A stretch of 64,000 nt of DNA from Punica granatum (taxonomy: Eukaryota > Streptophyta > Magnoliopsida > Myrtales > Lythraceae): contig NC_045128.1 of NCBI RefSeq assembly GCF_007655135.1, positions 31,156,811-31,220,810 of the forward strand, given 5' to 3'. Positions 1 to 12,406 of the stretch are shown in pieces. The notes under the pieces were generated by a model. The model ran no database searches. It was not told the DNA's origin and saw nothing but the letters and a program-made list of their open reading frames with translations. The position numbers and the translations under genes are program-made. How positions within the stretch are numbered: position 1 is the first letter of the stretch; every line of letters starts with the position of its first letter.

Positions 1-35
1 TTGAAAACCAAACACACCCAATCAATTGTCAGCCC
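1..35. repeat. Terminal fragment of an AAACCAAAC-type MITE cut by the window edge
   Basis: The first bases contain AAACCAAACACACC followed by an AATTG context. This matches the right end of the MITE at 4,221-4,528. Only the terminus lies in the window, so its size is unknown. Confidence 0.45.
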
Positions 36-1246
36 AACTAAAAATGGGAATACTATAATTTTGGAATAGGAATAAAATGGCAAAATGATAGGAAAAAGAA
101 AAAAGAAAAAACCCAAAATGGGATTGAGACTGTTAAACAATCTGAGCCGTCCAATTTCCTTAATTGGACTACACACCATGAAAGGACAGACAAAACAGAG
201 TACAAAGAATCTTCCTCCTCCTATCCTATCCCAACTTGGAACCTTCCTTCTTAAGGTAATCTACTCCACTTTGGACATCACTTTTATTTGGATTCCTTTG
301 CTTTTTCGGGTAAACAGTCCCTCTCTAACCACCACCAAATAATTTTGACTCTCCATTATCGTATTTCTCCTATCCTTCTTTTGGTAAATCTTAGATGTGG
401 TTGTCTTACCTTAGGACATTGATACTGTTTTGCATGTGGTTGCAATTTTATTTAAAGAGTAAATTAATTAATAGGTAATATGTATGTCATCCAATAATAC
501 ATAAACAAAGGGTGTTATTTTTTGGTTATTGCAAGTACCACAATTATTGAATTGCCTATTTGAATAGAAGAACGTTATATTAATCTGTTACAAAATGAAT
601 AATGGATATTGGGTTTTTGGCCCGTTTCAGAAAGGTTGACAGTTTTTTGTCAAAGCAGTTCTAAGACTTATAAACCTTGGCCGTTAACATTCCATGATTT
701 CCTTTTTATTTTTCTTGGGTCGTCCACTGGCTTTGGTTATTCAGGCGTATGGTTGCCATTTTAATATGCCAAATTAACAGTTGACTTATCATTTAATATA
801 GAAAAAGGAAGGTGCAACTCAACAAATAGGGACTTTTTCTAGCTTTATAGATCGAGGTGCAAGGCCAAGATATTAGTATTTCTATTTTATTATATCAGAC
901 CTATGAATCGTTGTTGTAACCGAAAAAATATTTGAGTTGCATGGCTTCATTATTAATGCTAATCATAGCTAGCATTCACCCACAAGTTAAGTTTTATTAT
1001 TTTTTTTAAAAGACTATCTAGATCGACCTACGTATAAATGGGAGTTTCTTGCAGGAACTCTCTCAAACCTCTTTCTACCATTGAATTAACTTTTTATTAT
1101 GGGATTTACATCACAACCAATTGATCTAATGACATACATAGAAATAACAAATAGTTTCTTAAAGCAATCGGATAATTTTTCACATAGTTATTATAATGGC
1201 ATGTAAAAGTAAATCAACTCCTACATAAGATACTAGCTTTCATAGA
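36..1246. other. AT-rich intergenic stretch, no gene seen
   Basis: No convincing coding frame, RNA gene or inverted repeat was recognised. Short open frames have no family resemblance and the composition is uniformly AT-rich. Confidence 0.5.
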
Positions 1247-2787
1247 GTTTGGAAAACCCCACTCCACTCCAACTATGTATATATATATATATATAATTGA
1301 GGTTGTAATAATGGGATTGAGAAAGAAAATAAAAAAATTAATGATGATATTGTTGAATTATGAGAAAAAAGTTGAAAAAAGTAATAAATAGTTTAGAGAA
1401 AATAATGATTATGTTATTGAATTGTGAAAAAAGTAATAAATAGTTGAGAAAATTTAGTATTAAAAATTAAATTAAATAGTAGTTAAGATAAAAAAAATTG
1501 AAGAAAAATGGAAAAAGTAATGATTGTATTGTTAAATTGAGGAAAAACTATATATTTGGTCCTCTAGATTTGAATGCTTTTATATTTTAGTCATTTTTCT
1601 AATTTTTTTATCATTTATTATACCTTAGAATACTTTTTTGTTTTAGTCATTTTCCTTTTTTTTATTCGTTTTCTTCCAATACCTTTGCTTACTTTTCTAT
1701 TTTTATGTTTTTATCAGATTTTTTATTAGAGAAGATTTTAACTTTGATCCTTAACTTTTGAAATTTATTCGTTTATCATAATTCTTTTTTTGGTTCAGTT
1801 TTTCTTAATATTAGACTTTTTTTTCCTTATACTTCTACTCCTCAAATTCCCATAAAAATGCCCACACGATATTTTAAAATTTATAAAAAAATTATTATTT
1901 GATATCTAAAAATAAAATAAAATCTATCAAAATATATTTTGTGAGGGAAGATGGTAAAATGAGAGGGGAAGAGGCAGCGAGAGCTGGTAGAGGGCGAAGT
2001 AGCACTACCACCATAGGGGAGGTCACCTTAAGCCTATATCTCCATCCACGATTACACTTGCAACATCATTCTCTGCATCAAGGTTTACCATGTCCTTTCA
2101 TAGTGTGTTACTACCAAGCTCATAAGTGTGGTTCATGGCTATCAAACCACAATCGCCTTTATTTTCTATATTTTTTCATTTCTTTACTCGCAAATTTGAG
2201 TACTGATTCTCTTAACACAAACCGGCATTATCTCTATCAAGATTGACTACGACCTAAACTCTCATCCCTATTCATTCTTTCGAGTAGGTTCGCGATTTTT
2301 GTTTTATTATTTTGATATATATATTTTATTATTTTTGAAATTAAAATAATAATTTTTTAAAATTTAAAAATGCCATGTGGGCATTTTATGGGAATTCTAG
2401 AGGTAGAAGTATAAGAAGAAAAAATTTTAATATTAAGGAAAATTGAACAAAATAAAAGATTTAGGATAAAAAAAATTAACTTTAAAAGGTTAAGGACTAA
2501 AATTAAAATATTCTGTAATAAAAAAATGATAAAATGATGAAAATATGGAAGTAATTAAAGGTATTGGATGAAAATGAATCAAGAAAAATGAAAAAAAAGG
2601 CTGAAACAGAAAAGTAATCAAAAGTATATGATATAAACGATAAAAAAAATTAGAAAAATGACGAAAATAGAAAAGTATTCAAACTTAAATGATCAAATGT
2701 ATAATTTTCCATCGAATTGAAAATAAAGTAAAGTAGAGTTGAGTGGAGTGGAGTGGAGTGAAAAAAAATTAAACTATAAAACCAAAC
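1247..2787. mobile_element. Outer MITE (GTTTGG / CCAAAC ends) interrupted by a nested element
   Basis: The left end reads GTTTGG followed by a CCACTCCACTCC tract. The right end carries the inverse: GGAGTGGAGTGG, then AAACCAAAC. The inner sequence on both sides has the 'AATGATT..ATTGTTGAATTGTGA' repeats also present in the MITE at 4,221-4,528. A second element at 1,541-2,710 splits it. Superfamily was not determined because a target duplication is not obvious. Confidence 0.55.
1541..2710. mobile_element. Nested Mutator-like element with ~360-bp inverted arms
   Basis: The segments about 1,541-1,905 and 2,310-2,710 are reverse complements with scattered differences. Shared pieces include the GGAAAA terminus, a 'TTTGAATGCTTTTAT'-like tract and a 'CCCATAAAATGCCCAC'-like tract. 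Flanks are 1,531-1,540 and 2,711-2,720, which agree at 7 of 10 positions, ending in AATTGA; this is an imperfect 9-10-bp target duplication. Long terminal inverted repeats plus a 9-10-bp duplication are typical of Mutator-like elements. The ~400-bp centre has slightly higher GC and no transposase. Confidence 0.6.
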
Positions 2788-4220
2788 AAGTATTTATCTA
2801 GATAGAAATGCGCATTGCTACTCCATCTTACTCACAAGCATGCCCTGGAATATACACCAAAAATAGTTATAATAACAACCTTCATAGCATGAAAGGTGAG
2901 AAGAAATATGCAATTATGCATGATGAGACTGAGATCATTATTTAAGGTCAAGGGAGGTCCCTTGAAAAATTAGAAAATTCATGCCATTTACCTTGTAACT
3001 GCGGAGAATGAAGCTGTGAATATTCAATCTATGGATAGACAGAATATGTGAGTTTTTAAATTTTTTTCTTAGGGGTAAAATTATGAAATGTCTTGTGTTT
3101 TATGCACCAAACTGAATAGTAATGTAACAAACTTAATTTTTTTAAAAAAAATTCTATAAATGAATACTAATTTCTTGATATTATATTATATATTTGGTAA
3201 TCTAAACCAATCCGAGATAGCCCAATAATTGAGCGCCACGTGAGCAACAGCACCTCCAGCGGAAGAGATAAGGTCGAGGTGGGGTCGTGGGGCCGTAGGT
3301 AAGAGCACTGAGGACCTCCCACGCTCTGTCAAGCGCGTGGAGTTCACGCCATTCCTGTCGATGAGTTGAGCGATGTGACCGTACGATTAAGTGCAGGCAA
3401 CACGAGCTCCACTCACCTGTGCCAAAAAACGTCATTGCTTAAGTCACACCAAACTATTATAATATTTTATTAACTTATCAATTAACATTGTATTAATATC
3501 TCCAAATTACATATTTAATGTATAGTTTATATGTATATATATTATAAAATATATACAGTTGGCATGACACAACTCCTTACGCTGACAATTAAGAAAATAT
3601 TTGAAAAACTAAAACTAAAATTACTTATATAAACAAAAGGCAGTTATTTTTTTTTTAAATTTCTTACCATTTTATAATATTTGTCAGATGTTTTCATGTG
3701 TGAATATTATATAAGAAACCTACGAAAGAAGTGCTGCTGTGAGCTGAGCATCTGCAAAAGATTAACATGGGAAGGCAACAAGAAACACTTTTCTATATTT
3801 AATGTAATAAAATAAAAAATACTTTTCTAAAATTAACCATGAAGTTAATCATTAAAAGAAAAAAACGGAAATCAATTTTGACATGAATCCAAAGCAATTT
3901 GATTCCGATATCATCTTGCAATTATCAACAAGAAATTATAATATATATTGTAATTAAGTCGGACACGTTAGGTTTCACATCAAATCTTCGCCGAAGCCAG
4001 CTTCAACGGATGCCTCAAAACATTCAATGATATGATACTCTTACAATTTCTTTGTGAAAATAGGAGGCTTGATTAACTTGATAAGTTGTTGTACAATATA
4101 ATAATATGCTTATTTTCAAAATTCTGAAAATGGAGTTAGCGACTCCTAATTCTCATAATAAATACCCTATCCCTATGTCATCTCATTCTAATAAAAAGGT
4201 AAAATTATATAAAATTCTTA
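2788..4220. other. Intergenic stretch with a GC-rich patch at 3,200-3,435
   Basis: Mostly AT-rich and featureless. About 3,200-3,435 is clearly GC-richer than its flanks and holds a 77-codon open frame on the minus strand with no family resemblance. It could be a fragment of a captured exon or a decayed element. Nothing else was recognised. Confidence 0.4.
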
Positions 4221-4528
4221 CGCTCCGTTTGGTTTTACAATCATATTTTTAAAATTTTAACTCTAACTATACTCATTACACAACAAAAATCAACAACACA
4301 ATTATTATTTTTTTCTTTTTCTTCAATTTTTTAACCATTCGATTCAATTTTTAATATTAAATTTTCTCAACTATTCATTACTTTTTCCACAATTCAACAA
4401 CACAGTCATTACTTTTTCTCAACTATTCATTACTTTTTCACACTTTTTCTCATAATTCAACAACACAATCATTAAAACTCAATTAAAATCAAAACTCAAC
4501 TTAATTTAGCTCTAAAACCAAACACACC
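4221..4528. mobile_element. MITE, ~308 bp, AAACCAAAC-type ends
   Basis: The left end is CCGTTTGGTTTTA and the right end TAAAACCAAACACACC, an inverted pair. The interior is built of repeated TTACTTTTTC and ATTCAACAACACAATCATT modules. Related ends occur at the window start and around 1,247/2,787, so this is a multi-copy family. The target duplication is unclear. Confidence 0.6.
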
Positions 4529-7103
4529 AATTGTAGTCATTAAAAGAGTGATAAGTACGGCGCAAGATGGTAATTGTATGAAACAAAAGTAAATGATGTA
4601 GAGCAATTGCCCACAGAAATAATCAATTTTTGGTAGTTTTGAATGTGTGAGTAGCTGACTTCTTTGATCTAGATAGGGTTGGGCTATTAATTTGACTTTA
4701 TATATATTTCTCTATAAATGTATAATATAAATATAGTGGAACTATTTGACCTAATTGAAAATAATTTTTCTTTTTCTTTTTTTTGGTTAAAATTAAATGA
4801 AAATAGTTGAAGATTATCATACTCAATAATCGTAACAACTTTCATATACAAATGTGTGGTTGCAGAGATATGTTACGTTGAAGAACCAAACATGGGAAAG
4901 AAATTAAAAATGGAAATAATTGCCTATACAGAAATATGAAATCTAAAGTAAACACATTGATCGATCTAGAGGTCTGATTTCATTAGTTTCCCAGATGGGA
5001 AACCTTTCTCTTGCTCTCTTAAGGAATCAAACAATTAAAAATTAAAATCTAGGGTTTTCCTTTAATATTTATTACCATTAAATTGCCAACGGGGCAATTT
5101 TTTTCTTTTTTTTCCCCCCTTAAAGGACAATTATCTTCATATATTTGACCTTTAAAAATAAATCAAAGTACCATGTAATTAATCTTTCTCACTCACGATC
5201 CATGTTAATGAGTGAAGAACAAGAACAAACGCAAAATACAAAATGAAAGGAAATTACCTCTCTCTCTCTCTCTCTCTCTCATAATATATATATATATATA
5301 TATATGGGAAGGGGGTGTTTACTAGGGTCAGCATCAATCTTTTCTTTTGTGCTAGGGAGGCTGAATGAAGAGGAATGATCCATAAACAATCACAAGTTGA
5401 ATGACAAGAAAAAGCAATAATAATAAATAGAAAAAGAAAGAGAGTGGCACCGAGATTTAAAATTAGGCGGAGAAAAAAATATTTAGTGCCATCTTCATCT
5501 TATGTTATCTCCCTTGTTTTTAAGCTTATCGCCCTCCCGTAATACTAAGATAATATAGCCAAGTTGATTCATAGTTTATGAATGAGAGATATAATATACA
5601 AATTATTTAGATCAATAATGTGAAAATGTGTGAGATATATATATAAATATTTATATTTATATTTATACATTCGACAAGTAATTGGGTGAGGTATACGAAA
5701 GAGAGAGAAGGGGATGGGGTTTGTTTTTGGCCTTGATTGAGCACAAACAAGTGGGATACTAAAATATTGTATAAATGTATTGGGTAGATTTAATAATTCT
5801 TGCTGGGTGCGAGAGGAATATAATTTTATATGAAGATATTATTTTCATATAAAAATCAGTGTGATTGGGGTGTACTTGTCGGTAGGGGTACGAGGTTTTT
5901 GGGATCCATAGTTGACGTGGTCACTTCCTCTCCTTTCATGGTACTTCTTTCTCTATTCTTCTTCTCATATTAGCCACCTTTTTCATCTTATTTACAATTG
6001 TATCCTTCCCTCCCGATATCACTCCCTATATAATTTTACTGGCTTGAGGCGTGAGATCATGCCCTCAGTATTTTTTTATTTTAATTTTTTACAAAAGGAG
6101 ATCAATGGATAGTACAATGAAATGTAAATTTCAATAACTGATTACAATGACACGAATAGTTTCATAATAAAAATTGAACTTATAACTTTTTGATTAACAG
6201 GTAAAAGCACACGTCACTGTGTTATGTATCTTTCTCACCTTAGAGAGTTAATAGTGATCCATCCAATACCTATTTATTCATACGGGTGCTCATTGAAGAC
6301 TTCCAAAGAAAAAGCTGTAAAAATATATAGATATTTTTCAGTCGAAATAGAATTTAAAAGAATATCAGAAATATTTTTTTTTTATTTTGAGCCTATATTT
6401 AAGAGCGGTGTTTGAGCAAAATTGCTTAGAAAGGGGGTAGTTCACATGTCCCTTGGCAGATCAGGTCTCTAGTGGAAGACAGAGAAGGAAATGAAGAGCA
6501 AGCAGTGGAATGTGAGAGTAAGTTTTTGCGAGTAGAAAAGGCAACAATTGCGCCGATTAGGTGGCTGCCCAATTGAGGAGATAAATGTGTCTTTTGGATT
6601 GGGTTGAAGAACCCTCTCATTTCTCTTGTACAATATGCTGTGTACAGATGTAAGTGGTGCATCTGAAGTTGGATGAAAAGAATAAAGAGCAGAGTTTCTG
6701 TGGAAAAAAAAAAAACTCTTGTTCTTCATTCATATATGTGCATAGATAGTCACGCTCACATCATGCTTTTTATTTTCTTGTAATTCATCTTGCTTATTCG
6801 TTTTTCATGATCCAAGATAGGAAATCTATAATCAAATGATATTTAGATGGTATCACATTTTTACATAATCGGGAATCATTAAAGCTTTGGCCCTGATGTC
6901 TCTAACTCTAGAAGATCAACTAGGAAACACATATACGTATATTGCAGATTTGTAAATTTGGAGTTTCCACCCAAAAAGGAATTATATGTTTGAAGACTTG
7001 CTGATATATATAAAATCTATTATAATTATATTGTAGCATATGTATCACATAAATTTCAAATAATATTGAAGATTTCCGAGACCCCACCATTAATTTGTTT
7101 AAT

Positions 7104-7136
<33 letters not shown>

Positions 7137-7944
7137 TATTTTGAAAATGAATGAAAGTCATAGAAGGTGGTAGATTTCTTATTTGGCACTATCAAGCAAC
7201 AAATTATTCAGGTACTTTGCTTCACAGATATAAATAATAATTATATTATTTTATCCCATTTTGCTCTCTCTTTTGCTGAAGGACGTAACAAAAGAAGCTA
7301 GATAACAAGAATATCATGTCAAGCAAAGCTTAAAAAATTAAATCATGCGGATCACATGGATTATCTTAAAATAAATGAGATGAGGCTGATACACCCCTAC
7401 GTAGACGTTACCGTGTTTTAGTAATTTAGAAATTAGAAGACGAAAATCATCTAAAATCTTTTGCTTGATCTGCATTTCAGTTCTTTTCAGATAATGAAAA
7501 TGAACTTTTTACACTTTCATTCTTTGTGATTTCACGTGAAAATGAAGAATAAGAAAGACAAAAACACAAGAAGTTGCTCGTCCGCTAAGGACACAACAAA
7601 ACTATTACCCCATCAAGTAAATCAAGTTCTTGTATGTTCACATGAAAATTTTATCATTCTCTTATTAGAAACAAAAAAAAAACATTATCATTTGGTTAGA
7701 AAGAAGAAGAGACACAACCCAATTAACATTCATAAAGAAAAAAAAAACATTTGTATGATCAAACAACATCTGTGTTGTGTGTGACAGATTCCATGATAAT
7801 TAAAAGCTTCCAAAAGTAGGCTAGTGAAGCCTTTTTCTTCCCACAGGGGAAGCCACATATTCCATCCCAAATTGGGAATGTTGAGCCCACATGTGCCATT
7901 TATGGCACATAAGCCTGAGCTGTAAATTAATATAATAATAATAT
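4529..7944. other. Long intergenic stretch with microsatellites, no gene recognised
   Basis: It contains a (CT)n-(AT)n compound microsatellite at about 5,258-5,305 and (GT)n-(AT)n near 7,109-7,135. A GC-richer patch at 6,426-6,700 has overlapping short minus-strand frames (78 and 86 codons) with no recognisable domain; a long non-coding transcript or decayed gene there cannot be excluded. The rest shows nothing I can support. Confidence 0.4.
5258..5305. repeat. (CT)n(AT)n microsatellite
   Basis: About 23 bases of alternating CT are followed directly by about 20 bases of alternating AT. Confidence 0.9.
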
Positions 7945-9275
7945 GAATTAATTGTATTGGTGGTCCAAAAAATTTTATAAATATTATAGGTTTGTCCAAA
8001 AAATTTTTTTAGTAACTTGTTGGTAGATTAAGTTTCAAAACCGTTTCGATGTAACACATTCCGTTATCTGTGTTTGATGTCGTTTCTACTTCAAACTTTT
8101 TAAAATTACAAAACGATCCAAAATTTTAATTCTTTTTAAAATGTATCACACCTTCTCGACTTTCTCTCTCTTCTACGAGTTCTCTCTCTCTCTCCCTCTC
8201 TCACTTGATCTTCCTCTTCCTCCTCCTCGGTCGCACCACCGCCGACTCAGACTTCGATCTCAGTGCCATTGGATGAGCTCCTAATCTTCCTCTTCCTCCT
8301 CCTCGGTTGCACCGCCGCCAACGCCAACTCCGATTCCGACTCCTCTTCCTCTTTCTCCCTCCGTACTCTCTCTCTCTACACTTTCTCTCTCTACTGAGGG
8401 CAATCCATCCACAAAGGAAGGGAATGGGGAGGGACAACCTCTACATCATTGTGCCCGGCTTCTTCCGTTGCCCCATCTCCCTCGACGTCATGACCTCCAC
8501 CGGCATCATCTACGACCGCTCTAGCATCCAGCACTGGCTCAACACCAGTAACAACACCTGCCCCGCCACCATGCAGGTCCTTTCCTCCACCGACCTCGTC
8601 CCCAACCTCACCCTCCAGCGCCTCATTCGCATCTTGTCCGACTCCTCCCGCCTCACCTCTTCCCTCGCCTCCCCCTACCTCCTCCCCTCTCTCCTCCGAT
8701 GACACCCTTGCCCTCGCCAAGTCCCTGATCTCCACCTCCTCCGACCTCAAGCCCTCCTCCCTCTCGAAGCTCGCAAGGTTCGTTGTGGAATCGGACGATA
8801 ATTGCATTTTCCTCACGAAGATCGACGGATTTGCCGAGCTCCTGCTGAATCTCATGACCTGCGCCGATGATGATGAATTGGAGGAGAGGAACCTCAAGTT
8901 CTCCATGTACCTCAAGCTCGGATTCACCGAGCTCCTACTGAACCTCAAGATCGGAGTCGGAGTCAGCGGCAATTCGACCGAGGAGGAGGAAGAGGAAGAT
9001 CAGGTGAGAGGGGAAAGAGAGAGAGAGAATTTGCATAAGAGAAAGAAAGTTGAGAAGGAAGAGAGAGAGAAGGTGGGGTAATTTAAAAATATTTTAAAAC
9101 TTTGGGTCGTTTTGTAATTTTAAAAAGTTTGGAATAAAAACGATGTCAAACACAGATGACGGAATGCATTATATCAAAACGGTTTTGAAACTTATTGTAC
9201 CAACAAGTTACCAAAAAAAATTTAGACCAAGCTATAATATTTATGAAACTTTTTGGACTATTGATGCAATTAATT
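7945..9275. mobile_element. Pack-MULE: Mutator-like element carrying a U-box gene fragment
   Basis: The ~215-bp segments at 7,945-8,165 and 9,055-9,275 are reverse complements over nearly their whole length. They share TGGTCCAAAAA, CATAAATATTATA, AACTTGTTGGTA and TTTGACATCGTTT-type blocks. Between them lies a GC-rich coding-like insert, a U-box protein fragment, and no transposase. Flanks are AT-repeat-like (ATAATAATA on both sides), compatible with a 9-bp target duplication but not decisive. The same terminal sequence family forms the foldback element at 27,565-27,992. Capture of a host gene fragment between long Mutator inverted repeats is the definition of a Pack-MULE. Confidence 0.8.
8424..9081 (+). 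pseudogene. Captured U-box E3 ubiquitin-ligase (PUB-type) fragment, frameshifted
   Basis: The reading frame from ATG 8,424 begins with a U-box: [11 protein letters not shown], then [25 protein letters not shown] and [12 protein letters not shown]. Plant U-box proteins recruit E2 enzymes through this fold and add ubiquitin to substrates. About six residues usually found between the LDVM motif and STG (the 'DPV' segment) are missing. The frame stops at 8,702. The neighbouring frame, open across 8,701-9,081, continues with the expected start of the ARM-like region (SLSKLARFVVESDDN), so a frameshift lies near 8,650-8,700. A second, shortened copy of the 'GF.ELLLNL' segment follows, then a stop after a Glu-rich tail. 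Upstream, 8,211-8,330 has a tandem duplication of a CTTCCTCTTCCTCCTCCTCGG stretch. The frame may still be expressed as a short protein. No introns are visible, as in most plant PUB20-family genes. Confidence 0.75.
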
Positions 9276-9886
9276 ATAATAATAATGTTAAATCTTATTA
9301 GAAAGTGTGTCTAATGATCTTCATAATATTATATAAATTACAATTCATATTATTATCATCAAATTTTTTTTTGGTAGGATATTTTTCCGTGTCTTTTCAG
9401 TAGGATTGTCCTCAAGTTCCTATGTTAAAATAATTTTTTATAAGATGATATAGTAACATTAGAAAGAAATATATATGTTGAGATAACAAGCATAATGTGC
9501 TTCCTCCAATACCTATTATTTTATTGTTTTATTTCCATAAGATTTGCTTTTGGGTCACTGTGAAGTTTTATGGGTTTGTTCGGAGAACCATATTCCCCTC
9601 TTCCCGACAAATTCCAATTTCCATCTCCACCATTTTTCTTCTTATCTTTATTTCTTTGTTTTTTTTTTTTTCCCTTTCGAAAAGGAAAATGTGTCGACTT
9701 CAGTGATGACACGTCCAATTTGGTTGGCCATCAATCATGAACTAAGGAAACAAAAGGTCATCATGTCATGCCTGTCCCAATAGGAAAATTATTAGTATTT
9801 CTGTTACCTTTATTCCGAAAAAATTATATATTCAGTTCTTCAAGCGTCCATTTCCTTCAAGCCATTAGATGAACAACTAGAGTTAG
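9276..9886. other. AT-rich intergenic stretch, no gene seen
   Basis: Only short frames without resemblance to known proteins; low-complexity poly-T near 9,658-9,671. Confidence 0.5.
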
Positions 9887-10084
9887 CAGGGACGGACCCA
9901 AGATTTGGGTTTAGGGGGTGGCGAGATTCTTGAGGGGGCGAATTACATGATAATTTTTTTAAATTAAGAGAGGCGAATATGAGAAATTTCATTAAATTTG
10001 AAGGACTATATGTAAAAAAAAATTTAAGATGTGAAAATTATAGGGAACGACTGTCATCCCCGGCTTCCCCTCAATCCATCCCAA
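9887..10084. mobile_element. Small hAT-type MITE (~198 bp)
   Basis: The left end CAGGGACGGACCCAAG is of the CAGGG(G/A)CGGA type seen at plant hAT termini. The right end CCCCTCAATCCATCCC is its degenerate inverse. Flanks AGAGTTAG (9,879-9,886) and AGAGTTAA (10,085-10,092) form a near-perfect 8-bp duplication, the hAT signature. There is no coding capacity. Confidence 0.6.
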
Positions 10085-10183
10085 AGAGTTAATGACATAC
10101 TGATCCAATGGCCTTGACGGGTCGAAAATGAGTTGGCTAAGGGACCAGTTAAAATTAGATCAATAGCTATATATAAGGTACTT

Positions 10184-10363
10184 TTTTTTTTTGGCTAATC
10201 TGAGGTATTCAAGTTTCGCCCGACTAATATTCAGGCTTCCGTAAACAACCGACGACGCACAGAGCGGGTAATCATGATAAAAGCGCTCCGGTGGCTCAAA
10301 TGAATTTTGAATCCGGATCGAGTGAATACTTGAACTCATCATTAACTACTTGACTAAACCCCT
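10184..10363 (-). mobile_element. Decayed tRNA-derived SINE, minus strand
   Basis: Read on the minus strand, this has the same order of blocks as the SINE at 18,852-19,038. These are a TTTAGTCAAGTAGTTAAT A-box-like segment, a degenerate B box near 10,311, GCCACCGGAGC, TTACCCGCTC, then TAGTCGGGCGAA and a 3' A-tract (poly-T at 10,182-10,192 on the plus strand). It is clearly diverged from the other copy, so it is older. Confidence 0.65.
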
Positions 10364-12029
10364 AAGAATAATAAATGAGACACATTATGAATGCTTAAGA
10401 GTGCCCCTAAGAATTTCTCAAATTTTTTTATATTTTTTATAATATATAGACTAGCACTAGCTGGTAATGAAATGACCTTGCATCTGCAATGGATCGCGTT
10501 TGGTATGCATATTTAATCTTTCGAACTGTGAGCCCACATTAAACAATGATGCAAAAATAAAATGCGATAAAATTGCCATGGTGCCTACCAAGTCACGTCA
10601 TGAAGGGTTATTATGGTATCGGGAGCAGTCTACTCATAACTATATATGTAATTTAAGTGGGAATCTTTTTAGGCTACTTCATATAAATGACAGTTCAAAA
10701 TCTCTCAACTCATAATTTCACCATTCACACAATAAAACTATTATTCAATACTAAAGTTGAATTTATTCATTCACTGTATTAGATTCACGAGTCTTTTTTA
10801 TAATCGAAAAGTTGAATTCATTCAGAGGACATCTTATTTGACTGAATTATCCCGCATACCATATTTTCAATTTATGTCAACCTACTTGATACTTGTTGCT
10901 GCGCATACCTAATTAGAGATAACGAATACCGGAAAACGAGCAAAAGAAAGCACCCTGTGGTCCATATCCCTTAAATAGACTCACAATAGCACCTATTGAA
11001 AAAGGCTACTATGCAGGATATATACACATATAATACCAATAGTCAAAGTATCTTTTTTTTCCCCCTAGAATTTCCTTTTCCTTAATTTTTAGAAGAACCC
11101 TTTATAGAATTCTTTTTTTTTCCTTTTTTATTTTAATTTGTCTAGAAGCAGATGACAATTGGGCTAAATAAAAGTTGGAGATATGCACTGTTTAAGGGCA
11201 GAGATGAGACGCAACATTCTGTACTTACCCTACTTAATATGGAAACGAAGAGGAAGCATATTGGCGGTCCTTAATTGGGGCAAACTATTCCATTTTTGGG
11301 CCAATTTGCCCCTCTTATATCTTACCTGTTCTGTCATTTTGCCCAGCAAGCCCCACTTTTTTAAAGTCTATAAAAGGAATTCGATAGAATAATAAAAATG
11401 CAATTTGGGGAAAATAAAAAGGAAAGAAATATTAGATTGCCTTTTTTATCGAACCTCACATGGTGGTAGGTACGTAAGTTTTGTTAGGGCTTAAGACTAA
11501 CAATAATATCTTATAGCTCTTGGTGGGTACAAGAATATGGCAGAAAGGCAATACCCTGAGCCAGCAGGCTTGCCCAGATTTTGGATTTCTTGTTTGCTAG
11601 TTTGTTAAATGTGTTATTGAATAACATTATTATTTGGGATAATTTTTAAAGTAGAGATACTTTGCAGTTTATTTAATTTTTCATTATTATATGCTCAACC
11701 TCATCCCAACCTCTTTAATTGAAGTGCTCCCTATTAAATAAAGGATCAATTTGATTGCAGAAAATTATTCAAATTTCGGTTTTTTCGGTTGAAAATGAAT
11801 TAATAATTCGCAAGCATATTACCATATTTTTCAGTTTGTTCACAAACAAAAACTCGAAAATATTTCTGCATACCAAACAGATCAATATATTTGCCTATAT
11901 ATACACGTAGTATAATATTTGTCCTCTATAATTAGACAGGATTTAGAATATCTGGCCGTTTGAGGCCCAAGCCCATAAACAATCGACTGAGCCCAGACCC
12001 ACGTACTGGGCAATTCATGCAGCCGCCGG
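10364..12029. other. Intergenic stretch downstream of UPF2, no gene recognised
   Basis: AT-rich with poly-T tracts. Open frames at 10,500-10,715 and 11,183-11,392 have no recognisable family or exon structure. Confidence 0.4.
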
Positions 12030-12406
12030 AACATCATTATAACAAATCATGAACGGATCAAAAGGTCATCCCAACAATCAGTTATACTACCAAAAAAGAC
12101 CAAATCAGTTAACATCTCTGTTTCATTTTGATGGCTTCAGTTTTCTACATAAATTCTCTCGCATCTTGTTGGCAATCAGTAATCACTTGTCAATCGGCAT
12201 ACTAGTTTACATCGGTACTGCTTGTTCGGTACCAGCAAAAACCTCTACTTACAGAGCGATATCTTTCTTCCGGACCAGTCTGTTTCATCTTTCCCCCTTC
12301 AAAGCCCCAAATCTCCACGACCCCCGACGAGTATATTATCTGACGGATAGAGCCCTCTTGAGCTCCTTCTGTGAGTTCTACGAAATTTCAAATCATGTAA
12401 CACCAC
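12030..12406 (-). other. UPF2: Probable 3' UTR of UPF2
   Basis: This directly follows the UPF2 stop codon on the minus strand. GC content falls from the coding level to an intermediate value. No canonical AATAAA was found on the minus strand here, so the end is a guess. Confidence 0.35.

Noticed and set aside
6426..6729. Possible microRNA or protein gene in the GC-richer patch
   Set aside because: No long hairpin or known mature microRNA was visible, and the two overlapping minus-strand frames lack any recognisable domain.
8391..8972. 193-codon antisense frame over the U-box fragment
   Set aside because: Glu/Gly/Arg-rich low-complexity translation that mirrors the GC-rich sense frame; the sense strand encodes a clear U-box.
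10500..11392. Open frames at 10,500-10,715 and 11,183-11,392 as genes
   Set aside because: No signal, domain, conserved start context or exon structure; lengths are expected by chance.
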